In this document: positions 21,301-63,037 of the stretch, piece by piece
Layout: each line of letters opens with the position of its first letter
Position numbering within the stretch: position 1 is the first letter of the stretch
Origin: Hoplostethus atlanticus
Lineage: Eukaryota > Chordata > Actinopteri > Trachichthyiformes > Trachichthyidae
Reading direction: 5' to 3'
NCBI GenBank assembly: GCA_034670405.1
Contig: JAXDDX010000001.1
Coordinates: 10,024,001 to 10,088,000 of the forward strand
DNA: 64,000 nt
Notes under the pieces: model-generated
The model's database searches: none
Seen by the model: the letters and a program-made list of their open reading frames with translations, nothing else
Told to the model about the DNA's origin: nothing
Program-made: the position numbers and the translations under genes

Positions 21301-21660
21301 ATACAGGAAACAAATATGAATACAATGCTTGTAGACACAGAAGTTGAGTTATTATTATTATTATTATTATTATTATTGAATTGAAAAGTAACTTTGTGTT
21401 GCGTATTAATCCGAACCTTTGGATAAAAAGGAGCAGTGGACAGTCCACTCACCTTTTTTCATATATATGTTTTTAAATTTTTGAGAAGTTTCAAGAACCA
21501 CTTGACTATCTGGCCGCTGTTAAAACATGCCTGTGATTTTTGAGTTCCTATTTTAAACACTAAAGCTCAAGTTTTTTTTTGTTTTCTTTCTCAGGAAGAT
21601 CTTCTGGACGAGCAGGCAAATAATGAAGGTCCAATACCTACAGAAAATCACACTCAATGA
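18262..21660 (+). CDS. ergic2: ER-Golgi intermediate compartment protein 2
   Basis: Thirteen coding exons: 18262-18367, 18459-18567, 18727-18773, 18895-18962, 19165-19205, 19506-19607, 19764-19856, 20089-20144, 20293-20391, 20508-20605, 20716-20878, 21210-21289, 21595-21660. They join in frame to 375 aa (human 377). ERGIC2 is a two-pass membrane protein of the ERV41/ERV46 family that cycles between ER and Golgi with ERGIC3 and retrieves or exports cargo. Visible: cytosolic MRRLTKKKTLNLVKELDAFP; TM1 at about residues 35-55 (TVSLIAFTFMAILAFLEFF); luminal VGADVLDLAETMVASDG, RIHGHLYVNKVAGNFHITVG, HPRGHAHLAALV and NHAAGSHGVSGIFMKYD; C-terminal TM at WQFLVRLCGIIGGIFSTTG; short tail ending PTENHTQ. 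Introns are 85-375 nt. Confidence 0.96.
18459..18567 (+). CDS. ergic2: ergic2 coding exon 2 (TM1)
   Basis: Acceptor cctctctag, donor gtaaga. It encodes the first membrane segment and DTWMKYEYEVDKDF. Confidence 0.95.
18727..18773 (+). CDS. ergic2: ergic2 coding exon 3
   Basis: 47-nt exon, acceptor attcacag, donor gtaagt: KLRINVDITVAMRCQ. Confidence 0.94.
18895..18962 (+). CDS. ergic2: ergic2 coding exon 4
   Basis: Acceptor gaatgcag, donor gtaagt: VGADVLDLAETMVASDG. Confidence 0.95.
19165..19205 (+). CDS. ergic2: ergic2 coding exon 5
   Basis: 41-nt exon, acceptor gtttcag, donor gtaaga: VHFELSPQQRLWH. Confidence 0.92.
19506..19607 (+). CDS. ergic2: ergic2 coding exon 6
   Basis: Acceptor cactgtcag, donor gtatgt: HIQERLREEHSLQDVLFK. 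Confidence 0.94.
19764..19856 (+). CDS. ergic2: ergic2 coding exon 7
   Basis: Acceptor tttcccccag, donor gtatgt: RIHGHLYVNKVAGNFHITVG. Confidence 0.96.
20089..20144 (+). CDS. ergic2: ergic2 coding exon 8
   Basis: Acceptor ccccccacag, donor gtgagt: AIPHPRGHAHLAALVSHD. Confidence 0.95.
20293..20391 (+). CDS. ergic2: ergic2 coding exon 9
   Basis: Acceptor gtattacag, donor gtacgt: NFSHRIDHFSFGEEMPG, then LLDGTEKIS. Confidence 0.95.
20508..20605 (+). CDS. ergic2: ergic2 coding exon 10
   Basis: Acceptor tctctctag, donor gtaggt: FQYFITIVPTKLNTYQISAD. Confidence 0.95.
20716..20878 (+). CDS. ergic2: ergic2 coding exon 11 (C-terminal TM)
   Basis: Acceptor ttctacag; donor gtctag is weak but is the only one keeping phase with the next exon. 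It encodes NHAAGSHGVSGIFMKYD and the start of the second membrane segment. Confidence 0.93.
21210..21289 (+). CDS. ergic2: ergic2 coding exon 12
   Basis: Acceptor cccatacag, donor gtaagc: GMIHGLIGFLVDVVCCHF. Confidence 0.94.
21351..21377. repeat. (ATT)n microsatellite
   Basis: Nine ATT units in the last ergic2 intron. Confidence 0.95.
21595..21660 (+). CDS. ergic2: ergic2 last coding exon
   Basis: Acceptor tttctcag. It encodes an acidic tail to PTENHTQ and TGA at 21658-21660. Confidence 0.92.
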   Translation, partial: EDLLDEQANNEGPIPTENHTQ

Positions 21661-22115
21661 CAAGAATCCCTACAATTCAACTAGTAGACATCTCTCCTCG
21701 GACACGATGGGCAGTTTTCGCCCGTGGTCTAGCCCACAGCAATACCCAGGAACTCTGGGAAACACAATGTTTACAGGTTTATTTGTATGAAATGAGTCCT
21801 GCTTCACTGAAAATTCTGTAAAGATTTTAAATTTGTGGATGTAAGCCTCTCAGGTATGACTAAAATCATTGAACTCAAGACGTACGCTACGTTTTTCCAT
21901 CAGTATCCATGGGAACCTGCACCAGGAGTAATTTGCAACTTCGATCAGGATAGAAAATGTAACACATTATTTACACCTCATTAAATATGATGGCATCTGG
22001 TATTATAGGGGAAATGGCCAAAAGGATGCCAGATTCTTCCCCAAGTGTGCTTATGTGTGAATAATGACTGAATATGAGGCTGATTGGTTGAATAAAATCC
22101 ACCCTCCACCTATTT
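21661..22115 (+). other. ergic2: ergic2 3' untranslated region
   Basis: From the stop codon to just past AATAAA at 22091-22096; extent inferred. Confidence 0.6.
22091..22096 (+). promoter_or_regulatory. Polyadenylation signal AATAAA, ergic2
   Basis: Canonical hexamer about 430 bases past the stop codon, facing the magi2 signal on the other strand. Confidence 0.6.
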
Positions 22116-22204
22116 TCCATTAATTTTCCATGTTTGGCATAGTCATAATTTATATTGTATTTTGATGAATGGTTATAAATTAAACAATCTGTAGAAAGTA
22201 ATAT

Positions 22205-24926
22205 TTTACACCATGTCAAGAGTTTATTTGACAGTATTTCAGAATATCTTTCAGTAAACAAGTGTTTTTGTTTTTTAGCAAAATGTAATATATCAGTACT
22301 GTCGCATTTCATAAAAATAGTTGTTCACGTCTTTGAAACTACAGTATCAATGATACAGTAAACCATATTTGTAGGAATACAGCTGTACAGGGTGGATAAT
22401 ACACAATTAACACTACACAGTTATACTTGATCTCAATGGGGATTCATGAACGTGCCATCCTTCACAGATTCCCATATAGCATTTTTTTTTTTTTCTGTAT
22501 ACAAAATCACTCACAGCAGGCAGGGGACGGCCTTGATGGAGACAGAGGGCTGGATGACATATACTTTCACCTTTTCTGAACTTCGACATTTGTACATACA
22601 GTAAACACATTTCTACAGCCTAATGGCACGTTCGCACGCTCCTCGTTAACAAGTTAACAGGTAAATTTATCACATGAGCTACAGTTGTATGCAATGCATT
22701 AGTGTTCAGGTCAGCTCAGAAAAGTCAGGACCAATGGTATCAATACGCACAAAACATTTTTACTTAATGCATATGTTTTGGGAATCACGCAGGTCAAAAT
22801 CAGACCTACCGCCGATGTTTTCTGCACAAGCTCATACTAGTTAACCAGTCGGATTTGCGACGTTCAGGTGGAGCATCTTAACGATAAACTCAGATGTTTA
22901 CCAGTATACCAGTTTACAAGTACAGCCTGGAGGTGCCATCATGCTGCATTCAGTCAATGCATTGTCCCAATGCGTTGTGATTTGTTTTTTTAAACCCCAT
23001 CTAGTCCTCTGGCACTAAAAGGCTCTTGGAGCAAGTTTGGTGATCTATTTTTAATGAGAGCAAATACCTTGTGGAGAGAAATGGAGGATGATACTGGTGA
23101 CTTCATGTTGGGTGTTTTAGTTTAATAGCAGCATGCCTTTACTCTATACCAGTGACAACAGATGTGTCATTCCATTTCATTTTCACAGATATCTAAAATG
23201 TTGGGTTCAGACTCAACAAGCACCGGCATCGTGTGCAACAATGCAAAGTTGATATATTTCTCTGTCGAATAGATAAATCAAGCTGAAATGAGAACCCAAA
23301 GCCCACTTTGTTGATAACACTGTCTTGACAAACCTTTGCAGGTGTACTCTCCCAGAAGAGAACATAATGCTACAGGCTACATGTTATCCCCTTCATAACA
23401 CTAGGGGGAAAGGGCAAACACTGATATAGGCTATATAGTTGAGAGTGCATCAAGATAATTGTATATATATCTTGGGGTTTAATCCAAAGATAAGCAGGCT
23501 ACACCACCCAATAGTTTGCTGATATGTGCATGTAGCCAAAAATATCTGTTTTGTATTAATTTCCCAAAACAAAAAAAGAGAGACTATCAATCACAATGGT
23601 AACAGCTCTGCATTAGTTTCAGTAAGGCACTCCGCCCCACTTCATATTCCATCGGCCTCCTCTTCCCCCACACCGATGCCCCTCTCCCACAGTGATGTGG
23701 TACACGTAGCACAGTAAAAGGCATAGAAATGGGAAATACAGACTGGACAAAATTTTCTGTTGAGCATTAAATGAATACAACACAGCTCAAATCTCTGCAC
23801 AATGACTGCATGACTGATATGTGATCAAGTTGTGTACATAACTCACAGAACAGTAATATGAGTTCTTATTAAGCCAACTATTTTCAGTCACTCAAAAGTT
23901 CAATCTGACTGATGGAAAAAAAGGGTTTTGTTTCACGAGTACCAAATGGTTCACTCCACAGAGGGTATCCTCTCTATATTCTACCTCTAAAAGACGTGTG
24001 AGTCCCTGTATGATGACATGGTGGTTTACGTCCATGCAGAAGACCACTGCCTCCCTCAGCGGTCTGGATTTGGTGACTTCCACAGTCTTTGATATGTAGT
24101 TATAGATGAGGCAAATGGAAATATGGATCTTAAAATACTGTCCCATTGGGTTTTTTTTCTTTACAATGTATCTACCTACAACACTGCCTCAAAAAAACAA
24201 CAGGTATGTTTTTGAGATTACCAAATGTACATATTTTTCACATCTTTACATTTACAGTATATGATATATTGATAGGCATGTGAGATCTAACATATGTCTT
24301 GTTAACCGAGCGGTCTCTTGGGTTAGTGCCGTGTCCTCCAGGAGCTCATGTTTCAGGAGAAGTTTCAGTGTCAGTGCCTCCATCTGACATAGTTTTGTAC
24401 TCTCATTCCCTCCACCGCGCAGAAAGAAAATAGAGCAGAAGTAAATCTCTTCAATGTACATCTCTCTCCTGTGAGAAACCTCGTCCCATCTGAGGTTACG
24501 TTCCACTAACCATTCAATCTGAGCCAGATATGGTTGAGTGGTTAAAGGTACATGTCGACAGCACAAGTCCACTCAGAATCATACGTTGTTACTCCATCTG
24601 CGATCAGAACAATAAGTCTCATTTCAGGGTCTGAAATGTCTTGGTATTGAGTAGTCTCCATCATGTTTTAGACTGTATATTACAATAGCTGTGAAAGTCC
24701 CTCTGTTTTTTAAGGTGGTGGGTGTAATAATAATATTGTAAGAACAAATGAAACATAAAATATGATTTCAGAAGTAGATGGGGGGTGGGGGAGGAGGGGG
24801 GGGCAGGAAAGACAGAAAGAGAGAACAAGAAGGGAGATATATTTCTCGAAGATCTGATGGTGAATTGAATGGGGAGCCTATATAGCGCCAGACAGTCTGA
24901 TCCGGTCCAATCCAGCTAGATGCAGT
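22205..24926 (-). other. magi2: magi2 3' untranslated region (putative)
   Basis: 2.7 kb with no coding exon of either gene, between the magi2 stop codon and a minus-strand AATAAA. Includes a G-rich run on the + strand (24779-24803) that would be C-rich in the transcript. Real length depends on which poly(A) site is used. Confidence 0.5.
22223..22228 (-). promoter_or_regulatory. Polyadenylation signal AATAAA, magi2
   Basis: TTTATT on the + strand reads AATAAA in the magi2 direction. It is a candidate distal end about 2.7 kb past the stop codon. Confidence 0.45.
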
Positions 24927-54865
<29,939 letters not shown>

Positions 54866-55698
54866 TCACATGATTGTGTGTGTAAGAGTGTGAGTGACAG
54901 TGAGAGAGCGAGAGACGAGGAGTGAAAGCATGACTGCCCGGGTGAATCTAAGCAGTATTCAGCAGTATAACACCATCACTCACCAGTCTCTACAAGCCAG
55001 ATTCTGTTTTATTAATGAACAAATCAATACGCCACTTCTTCCAACCATAATTCAATCCTTACACAGCACACAATACTGTGCCCACTGGATTATTGTTGAA
55101 ACAGCAGGAATGCCGCGGCACCACATTACCATGCAGCAATTAGGGCCTTCGTAAGTCAAAGCTCTAGAGATCTCCATCAGTGCTGCAGCGTTGAGGCTTT
55201 GCTATGTGATGGCAGCGGTGGGATTTTCTCGTTTAATGAGGTGCTGTGTTTGTGTCCGTGCCAAGTGGACTTTCAACTCCAGCTCACTGAAGTCCGCTGC
55301 TGTTGATTCCTCCTCTCCATTGACCATGCCTGAAAACACTCATTGGCCGGGAATGTCCTCTCTCTTGTGCTTTTCCCAGGACTGTAGCAGACATCGTAAA
55401 AAAAAGCGAGTCAGATTGATCTGGCCATGCAGTTGCCAGAACGTCTGTCAGACCTGGCTCAAGTGTAAGCTTTGTGCTCGAATGCTACTCCGTTTATACA
55501 TGTCTGAAAGGGCAATCAACAGTTCTCAGAAGGTTGTCAGGAGGTGAAAGCATCAGGTGAAGCCAAAACTACAGTACGTGTGTTAGGGTACGAATAACTA
55601 GTCTTTATGAATCATGGGAAACACTTCATAATTGGAGTGTGAGCTTAGTATCCAGAGTATAACGGGAGGTGGTGGTACTGTAGACACGCATACTGTAC

Positions 55699-55701
55699 AC
55701 A

Positions 55702-55743
<42 letters not shown>

Positions 55744-55753
55744 CACACACACA
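55699..55753. repeat. (CA)n microsatellite
   Basis: CA tract with a single CG interruption. Confidence 0.95.
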
Positions 55754-56021
55754 GTGAGTGGTGGTTAATCATGTACTTGAGTGCAGGATCCTCCAACTCC
55801 CCCCAGAGTGTGATATCTTCATCATTAGACCTATATTGATCTGCTCCTGCAGTAGATCTACTGGGCATGCTCTACTGTATATACCGACACGCTATCACTA
55901 TCACTGGGAGCAGGGGGGGCCACTTATCAACATCTAATGAGATAGCAAATAATACCCAGAGAATGAGGCCTACATGGCACCTCTACAAGGGTAACTAACA
56001 TGCATGTGTGTGTCAGTGTGT

Positions 56022-56043
56022 GTGTGTGTGTGTGTGTGTGTGT
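56022..56043. repeat. (TG)n microsatellite
   Basis: Twenty-two bases of TG. Confidence 0.9.
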
Positions 56044-56821
56044 TTCTGTCTGTGTCTATGTGAGTCTACATGTGTATATCCATTTGTGTGTTTGTCTTTG
56101 CCACGCTAAGTGGTGCTAAAGTGCCTACTGTGCCAACAGTGATCTCAACTCCAAGCCAATCACAGCACAGTAGGACAACCTAATACCTCAACACCACAGG
56201 TGTGTATGTCTACACAGGTGTGTGTGTATGTGTATGTGTGAGTGTGCGTGTGTGTGTGAATGTGCACCCATGTACATGTGCGAGTACGTCCATTCATTCC
56301 TTGCATCATCAAACAGTGCAACTGTAAATGTACTGGACACAACACAGACCAAGCGCTATTGGATCTTTATGAGTGACTATGCTACTGCAGCAGAATATCT
56401 TTATGTTAGCATAGATTATTATTTGAATTACATATAAATAAATCCAATTAACAATTAATTAAGTTTAACTCTACAGTATATTTCATAAAAGAAACAAGAA
56501 TGGAGGCCCAGTTACTGTATTGCATATTAAGCTAAAAAATAAACCTTAATGGAGGAAATGACTAAGGCAAAATGTAGCTAGGGTAGTTCGTAGAGTGTAT
56601 AGACCATGCATTGTGTGTATAGTGGTGGTCTGCATTGCAGGCCAGTACCACAGAGGCTCAGCCAGTCAGGCAGGGTACAGATATTGATCTCTAAGATCAG
56701 AATGAAATTATTCTGCTGCCCACACCAGAGTAGGCACAGCCTTTTGGAATACTGATGACCTGCCGATGGCCTTCTCCCGCAGCTTCCTTGACTGGCCACA
56801 ACAAGACAGAGAGATAGAGAG

Positions 56822-56848
56822 AGGGGGGGAGGGGGGGGGGGGGGGGGG
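56822..56848. repeat. Poly-G run
   Basis: G7 A G18 on the + strand: a likely quadruplex-former and sequencing trouble spot. Confidence 0.9.
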
Positions 56849-57524
56849 CATAGACCGACTTGCTGGATCTGAGCTGGAGATATCGATCGACTATCTGGCC
56901 TTGAGATAGGCGCACGCCGCCTCTCCTCTTCCTTCCCTTTCACACTATTCCTCTCTGAGTGATTTTGCACATTGCCTCTTTTTCTCCCTTGCTCTCTGCT
57001 CCTGCTCCTCGCATTCCCCAAGCGACACCCACTAGCAAACTGTGAAATGAACCTTTTGAACCCCCATTCTCAGAAAAAACTCCAGCAACAGTAACCCCAA
57101 GCAAGAGTTTTGATAAATGAGCTGAGCAGAGCAGGACAACCTGCACAGGTGCTCAGAAGAACAAATTAAAAAATGCCAGTGTACTGTACTGAGAGGAAGT
57201 AGCGACGCTTCCCCTGAGCCACAGGCACTGCTGCTGTTGACTATTGATTGGATGTCGTGCTCTTGCTAATAAAGGATAAAGTTGACCCTGGGCCAAAAGT
57301 GTACTTTGCATTACAATCAGCAAACATAGTGAAACCTCTGTTGTGTGACACTATGAGAACGGGTATGAGTGCCATAGAAATTTATGGCTTAAATGTCTTA
57401 ATGCCCGAAATCTATAATAGCACAGAAAAGCTTTAAAGCTATACCACTTTAGGGTGTGAAGACATTCTCCAGCCCTGCCTCAAGCCACGAGGATTGAGCG
57501 CTATGAAATAGCATTGCTGGGAGT

Positions 57525-57532
57525 GTGTGTGA

Positions 57533-57579
<47 letters not shown>
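57525..57579. repeat. (TG)n(GA)n compound microsatellite
   Basis: TG stretch running straight into about 18 GA units. Confidence 0.93.
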
Positions 57580-57581
<2 letters not shown>

Positions 57582-58178
57582 CACTGAACATAACAAGGAA
57601 AGTCCATTTAGAGCTAAAGGCTAAAATAACTGAAATACTGAAATAACTCAGCTGCATGTCAGACGATAAGAGGACAAAGACCTTTACTAAATAATACAGT
57701 GACAGAATGGAAGAGTGTGAAGGAAAGGGAGAGAAAGAGAGAGACAGAGTGGGAGAGGGAGACCGAGAGAGAGAAGAGAAGAAAGCTTTAACTGTCCATC
57801 TTACTGTGCATACATAACAGCATGTGTGTTCAAGAGAGTGAGCGTGCACGTGTATGCACACGTATGTTGGATGTTTGCATTTGTGTAATTGGACAGGAAG
57901 CCACCAAGAGAGAAGAGCCGAGTGGGGAGCTTCAGAGCTAAAAATAGAATATCGATGGTCTGATTATCATAATAAAGGGTGGGGGAGGGTGGGGAAGGGT
58001 GGTCCAAAGGTACAGACTCATGTCCCTGAAACAAGGGAAAGCTAACTCAGTGCTAGTTTCAAGCTCGACACCTGTTTTGTCTGTGAAGCTGGCCAATGCA
58101 ACGGCTTAAAGTATCAAACCCAAGTACAGTATGTTAATTGTACGTTCACAATTTCCAATAATTCCTAAACATCTAGGC

Positions 58179-58588
58179 CAGGGGTGTCAAACTGTGTGTC
58201 ATGCAGGGCCGAGAGTAAAATGGGTAAATGGCTGCATTTATATAGCGCTTTTATCGAAAGCACTTTACAATATATGCCTCTCATTCACCCATTCACACAC
58301 ACACACACAGACGGCAGTGAGCTACCATGCAAGGTGCTGGCCTGACCATCGGGAGCAATTTGTTCAGTGTCTTGCCCAAGGACACTTCGACATGTGGACA
58401 GGAGGAGCTGGGGATCAAACCGCCAACCTTGTGATCAGTGGACAACCTGCTCTACCACTGAGCCACAGCCGCCAAGTAAACCATGTATGTATGTATGTAT
58501 GCATTCATTCCAACCAAAGACTCACCTGGGGTAATTTGGATAACCTGCATACTCTCTGCCCTCCATGTCACATGGTTTGACACCCCTG
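58179..58588. mobile_element. Non-autonomous hAT element (MITE) with nested repeat
   Basis: Terminal inverted repeats caggggtgtcaaac (58179-58192) and gtttgacacccctg (58575-58588) are perfect over 14 bases. The 410-bp element is flanked by a perfect 8-bp duplication atctaggc (58171-58178 and 58589-58596), the hAT signature. The interior 58222-58476 is a different fish repeat (starts 'atttatatagcgctttt', contains 'ggggatcaaaccgccaacctt' and ends 'ctctaccactgagccacagccgcc'). There is no transposase. Confidence 0.88.
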
Positions 58589-58778
58589 ATCTAGGCTAAG
58601 CTGACGACAGCATCACACAAATGACAAAACTCACAAACGACAAATAAAACCCAAGGCAACCTGCTCAGGCCTATCCATGATTTTAGTCTCAGAGGGGGTG
58701 AATCTTGAAGTGCATGGCATCCACATCGCATGCTTCAATAAATTATAAAACATCAACAAACTCTCTCTTTCTCTTTCA

Positions 58779-58781
<3 letters not shown>

Positions 58782-58811
<30 letters not shown>
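58782..58811. repeat. (CA)n microsatellite
   Basis: About thirty bases of CA. Confidence 0.95.
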
Positions 58812-58813
<2 letters not shown>

Positions 58814-60348
58814 CAGTGAAACCCTTAAGGCATACAAACGTAGTGATGCATTTCAGTATTTCATTTCAGGGTTGGTGAACTATCCAAAAATACTTAATCT
58901 ACACGAGAAAAGGTTGATCCTGATTCCTGGACAGGCAAGCTAACCAACATAATCAGCCTCAGTGGGTTGTGGGTCTCTGTATTAATGTGCTTTATAGCTT
59001 ATGACACTTGACTGGCAGGAATATAACCTACCAAAATATGTCACGTCACATTGATTAGTGATTAGTAATCACTGTTAATCATTAATCATCATGCATTTTT
59101 GACTTGTGGATTTCCATAATATGTACTATCTATAATATGTGAGACACTCTTACCTGAGATGAATGTGAGTAGCCACTGAACTCTGCTAGCCAATGGTCAC
59201 GTGTCCCCCTCCACTCTGCCACAGTTATTACAACCAAGAGTATAACATGTGACAGGCTTGATAGACAAGCGACCAACTACAATGACAACAGCCGGTCTCA
59301 AGCACTAAACACACAACAGTCGGTCCATTTGTGTGGATGAGCATCCAAAATAAATGGACGTCAATGGAGATTGTCCCCCCAAAATGTCCTCCTTACAGAC
59401 AAACCAACATACAGAAGCCCTCCACCTTAAAAAGGAAGAGGTGGGAATGAGTGGGAGCCAGGAGCTGAGAGAGCGGGGGAAAGGAAGTGTGTATTTCAAA
59501 TTTCACTCTATGGAAATTTGTGTGTGTGCGTGTCTGTGTGCATGCGTGAGTGTTCATACTCAGTTTAGATATCTTTGTTTCCTCTAGAATATTTTCATAG
59601 CAGTGGGAGTCGGGCTATTTTCTGTTCCGAGAGCGTGGTTTGCTCCAAGACCTATTGTTTAAAAATGACGTTTATTTGGAGACTTATAATACAGGGAATG
59701 AATGCACTGTAATTGCCCTATGATTGTTTGTTTGGAGTGAGCAACAAGCCCAGATGATGATGTGCACGAGAAACACTGGATGCTCTTAGTCCCACCTGTG
59801 CTCCCTATCCTGTGTGTCAACGTGCACATACAGAGTGTGTTTGCCTGAATCCCTCCATCCCATCTTTGTTTTAGTATCTTATCCATCCTGGAGCCCTCGG
59901 GTTGCTTTGGGAGTATGTTACAGAGAATGAGGTAATAGAGTCAGAATCTAACACTTACTATAAATACCCTCCCAAAGGTGAACAGGCATGAGGCTCCTTC
60001 AGAATAATCCCCCGGGTTTAGTGATTGAGGAGGTCCAGGATTAAACCATCCAGCTACAGATCTGATAGCATACCTATCCCTAGGCTTAATATATGTACAC
60101 TGGAGACCATTAATATTGCTCAATGTAGTGGAGAGAGGCACATTTTGTCATTTGAGTGTCCCTGAACACAATACTGCAAACACACAAACAGAAAAAGACA
60201 CAGACAGTGAAATACTGTCCTCAAAACCCTGAAACCTTGAACTTGTTTACGCAGCATCCTTTCCAGTTCAGAGCAAGCAGAGCACCATGGCAGTAAGAGA
60301 GCAGGATCTCGATGCGAGGACTGTCTGTCTATGTCATCCCCTCCCCTC

Positions 60349-60369
60349 CCCCCCCCCCCCCCCTCCTCG

Positions 60370-60413
<44 letters not shown>
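60349..60413. repeat. Poly-C and (CA)n tract
   Basis: A C-run at 60349-60363 followed closely by 41 bases of CA from 60373. Confidence 0.93.
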
Positions 60414-60416
<3 letters not shown>

Positions 60417-60787
60417 TGCTTGTCTCTCTGTCTCCTTCATGTGCTCTGCCTCAGTGTCTCCCTACCCACAATCTAGCCTTTCTCTTCCTCTGGCTCCTCT
60501 CCTTTCCAATTTACCTCATTGCTTCTGCTTTCCATTTGTTCTTCCATTGCTTCTCTCTGTCCCCATTACTCCCTCTTTTTTTAATCCACTGCCTTCCTTC
60601 CCCTTGTTATCCCTCTCTCTTCTTTTATCTCTCCCTCAAGCTTCGTCTTGCCCTTTGGTCTCACATCTCGCTCTTCACCCCCCATCCACCCTCCCCCTCT
60701 TGGCTGGTAGGACTGAGGCAGATGTGGAGTGTGACAGCAGTTCTATAGGAGAGGTATGATCGAGCACTCAGAGACATCCTTATTTAC

Positions 60788-60901
60788 ACTACAAAGCCCA
60801 GACTACAGATGCACCGACGCAACATGGCAACACTGACAGGAGTGTCTGCTACCAAGACAACACGTCAGTGCCTGGCAACGCAGTCTTGCCATGGCAACAA
60901 G
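60788..60901. promoter_or_regulatory. Promoter-like motif cluster in magi2 intron
   Basis: Contains actaca...cccaga...atgc spacing similar to a ZNF143/SBS site, then three RFX-like half-sites ATGGCAAC (60824), CTGGCAAC (60872) and the palindrome TTGCCATGGCAA (60886-60897), with several CpGs. Function not shown. Confidence 0.35.
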
Positions 60902-62327
60902 CTGGAACATCTACGTTCGGCGTACAAAAATAATATTTATGTCAGATCTGACACAGGGTTGTTCTGCACACACAGCCTTTTCACTAGTCACAATCTCCGA
61001 GGTCCTTAACTCAAGCCCTCTTGGTCCGCAGGGCTGCAGGTCTGTGTTTCTGGCTTCCTTGTACTTCATCAATCAATTACTGTCACAGCTTGGCCTCTGA
61101 GAGCTCACACCTGGTTACCTCAGAGTAATTCAGCTTGTGTTTAACCACGCAGGCTGAACCCCAGTGGATGTTGCAGGTTGGGAGGACCGGGGGAGTTGGA
61201 TGTCACCTCTCCAGTGTAAAGCACTCCAGGAGCCTGGAGGATGCTCTGCCCCCGCAGATTCTGTCTAGCCGCAGTCAGCAGCGAGATAGTGTGTAGGATG
61301 TTTGTGAGATTGGGCTCCTAGCTCAGTTACAGATACACTGCGCTTAAGAGCTAATGGCAGATTGTTGTAGTACACACAGTCTTCAAATCAGCAATAATGT
61401 TTCATAAAGAGCAAGACTTTCCAGGCTGATTGCATTGATTGCTATCTGCTGACAGCAATGCAATCAACACACCAAAAGCCTGTATACAATTTCAATACAC
61501 GTTGGATTTGGTTATTCAGTGTGGTGGACTACAAGCCAAACACCTAACTTGAATAGGATTGATCGCTAATCATTTAAATGACGTAACTATAGAAACAAAG
61601 AGACACATGCTCTACTCAGTTTACCTCAGTTTACCAATGAGGCTGCTGACTGCGGCAAATGAGGCAATAATTAAAAGGCAAATGAATACATACATATATA
61701 AACTAGTGCTGTACTGCAATCTGAATGAATTCAATTACTATTTACATGATCAGATGGAAATTTAAATAGTTATGAGAAAATATGAGAAAATGAAAGTATG
61801 TGATTCATGGGGTTGGATCCAGGCTACAAAAATCTCTCAACAGAATAGCAACCTTGTGTAAATGCAGAGTTAATGAATGTCAGAACATCTAGTCTCCTTG
61901 TTTGAGTTTCTACCATAAAAGAGGGTCTGTCTTTCAGGTCCACTAGTGGCTTTGAAGACAACTGATTTGTGTCTGACATAGCTAGTGGCTGGGTGACATT
62001 GAGAAATTACCCCTGTACTGAGGTGTGATGGAAATCAGCCCTGATAGGCTGAAATGCACCTTCATTAGTCTGTGGTACTGACTGACACAGGATGACAGTG
62101 GCCGTCATAATAATGCACACAACATACACACATGCACACACATGGTCGACATGTAATCTTTATACAGTACAGCATGTGTGTGGAATGGTAATGATGGAGT
62201 ACAAGAGTGAACAGAAGCGGCTCTCTAAGGTGTCAACACACACTGGCCATCCCAAGATGGGTTGCTCACTGAGCACCTGGCCTATCACTGCACATTACCC
62301 TGATCTTAGGAGAAGTAGAGAGAAAGA

Positions 62328-62352
62328 TGGGGTGGGGGTGGGGGTGGGGGTG
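62328..62352. repeat. (GGGGGT)n minisatellite, quadruplex-prone
   Basis: Four consecutive runs of four to five G spaced by single T. Confidence 0.9.
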
Positions 62353-62740
62353 GCAGAGGGGTAGAACTGAAGACAGGAATACAAATATAAAAGGCTTTAG
62401 AAGAACCTCATTTTCTGCGTAGTTGCTGAGAGGGAGGATCATATTGAGGACAGGAAAAGAGATGAGATGACACCTGTCCAAAGCTTAACATGAAAAGCAC
62501 TTTGCAAACATAACCAATTCATTAATCATGTTCAATATTTGCTATTTTCATTTCATAAAATTCATATCATTCCCTTGCAGTTTCTTTCATCTGTGAAACA
62601 ACATTAATCCAGCGTGCCAATCAAACTGCAGGGAGCATAGAACCACATCAAAGCATGTCAGCCACCCCTTTAACAAGAGTAAGCCAGCAGGCAAATCACC
62701 CCTTTAAGGAGAGAGTCCCCAGGGAATGGTGTAAATCTCC

Positions 62741-62789
62741 CTCTCTCTCTCCCTCTCTCTCTCTCTCTCGCTCTCACACACACACAGAC
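62741..62789. repeat. (CT)n/(CA)n tract
   Basis: CT-rich tract ending in a short CA run. Confidence 0.9.
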
Positions 62790-62972
62790 TCTCTCTGTCG
62801 TTCTGTGTCTTTCTCTCTCACACAACCTCAACAGAGAATGGTGTGTAACACACCCATTATTCATTTATCAGCTCAGCCCATCAAATCCGAACACACAAAC
62901 AGAATAATCAATGTGACAGTGAAAAAACACATACATATGTACATATGTGTGTACATACACATGCACATGCAC

Positions 62973-62975
62973 ATT

Positions 62976-63034
<59 letters not shown>
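62973..63034. repeat. (CA)n microsatellite
   Basis: CA tract with CG interruptions at its left end, then 44 pure bases. Confidence 0.95.

Positions 63035-63037
<3 letters not shown>

Noticed and set aside
21971-24572. Minus-strand ORFs of 84-113 codons downstream of magi2
   Set aside because: They lie in the putative 3'UTR, have no resemblance to known proteins and no splice context.
60287-60759. Overlapping plus-strand ORFs of about 150 codons
   Set aside because: Pyrimidine-rich intron sequence with (CA)n; codon content reflects base composition only.
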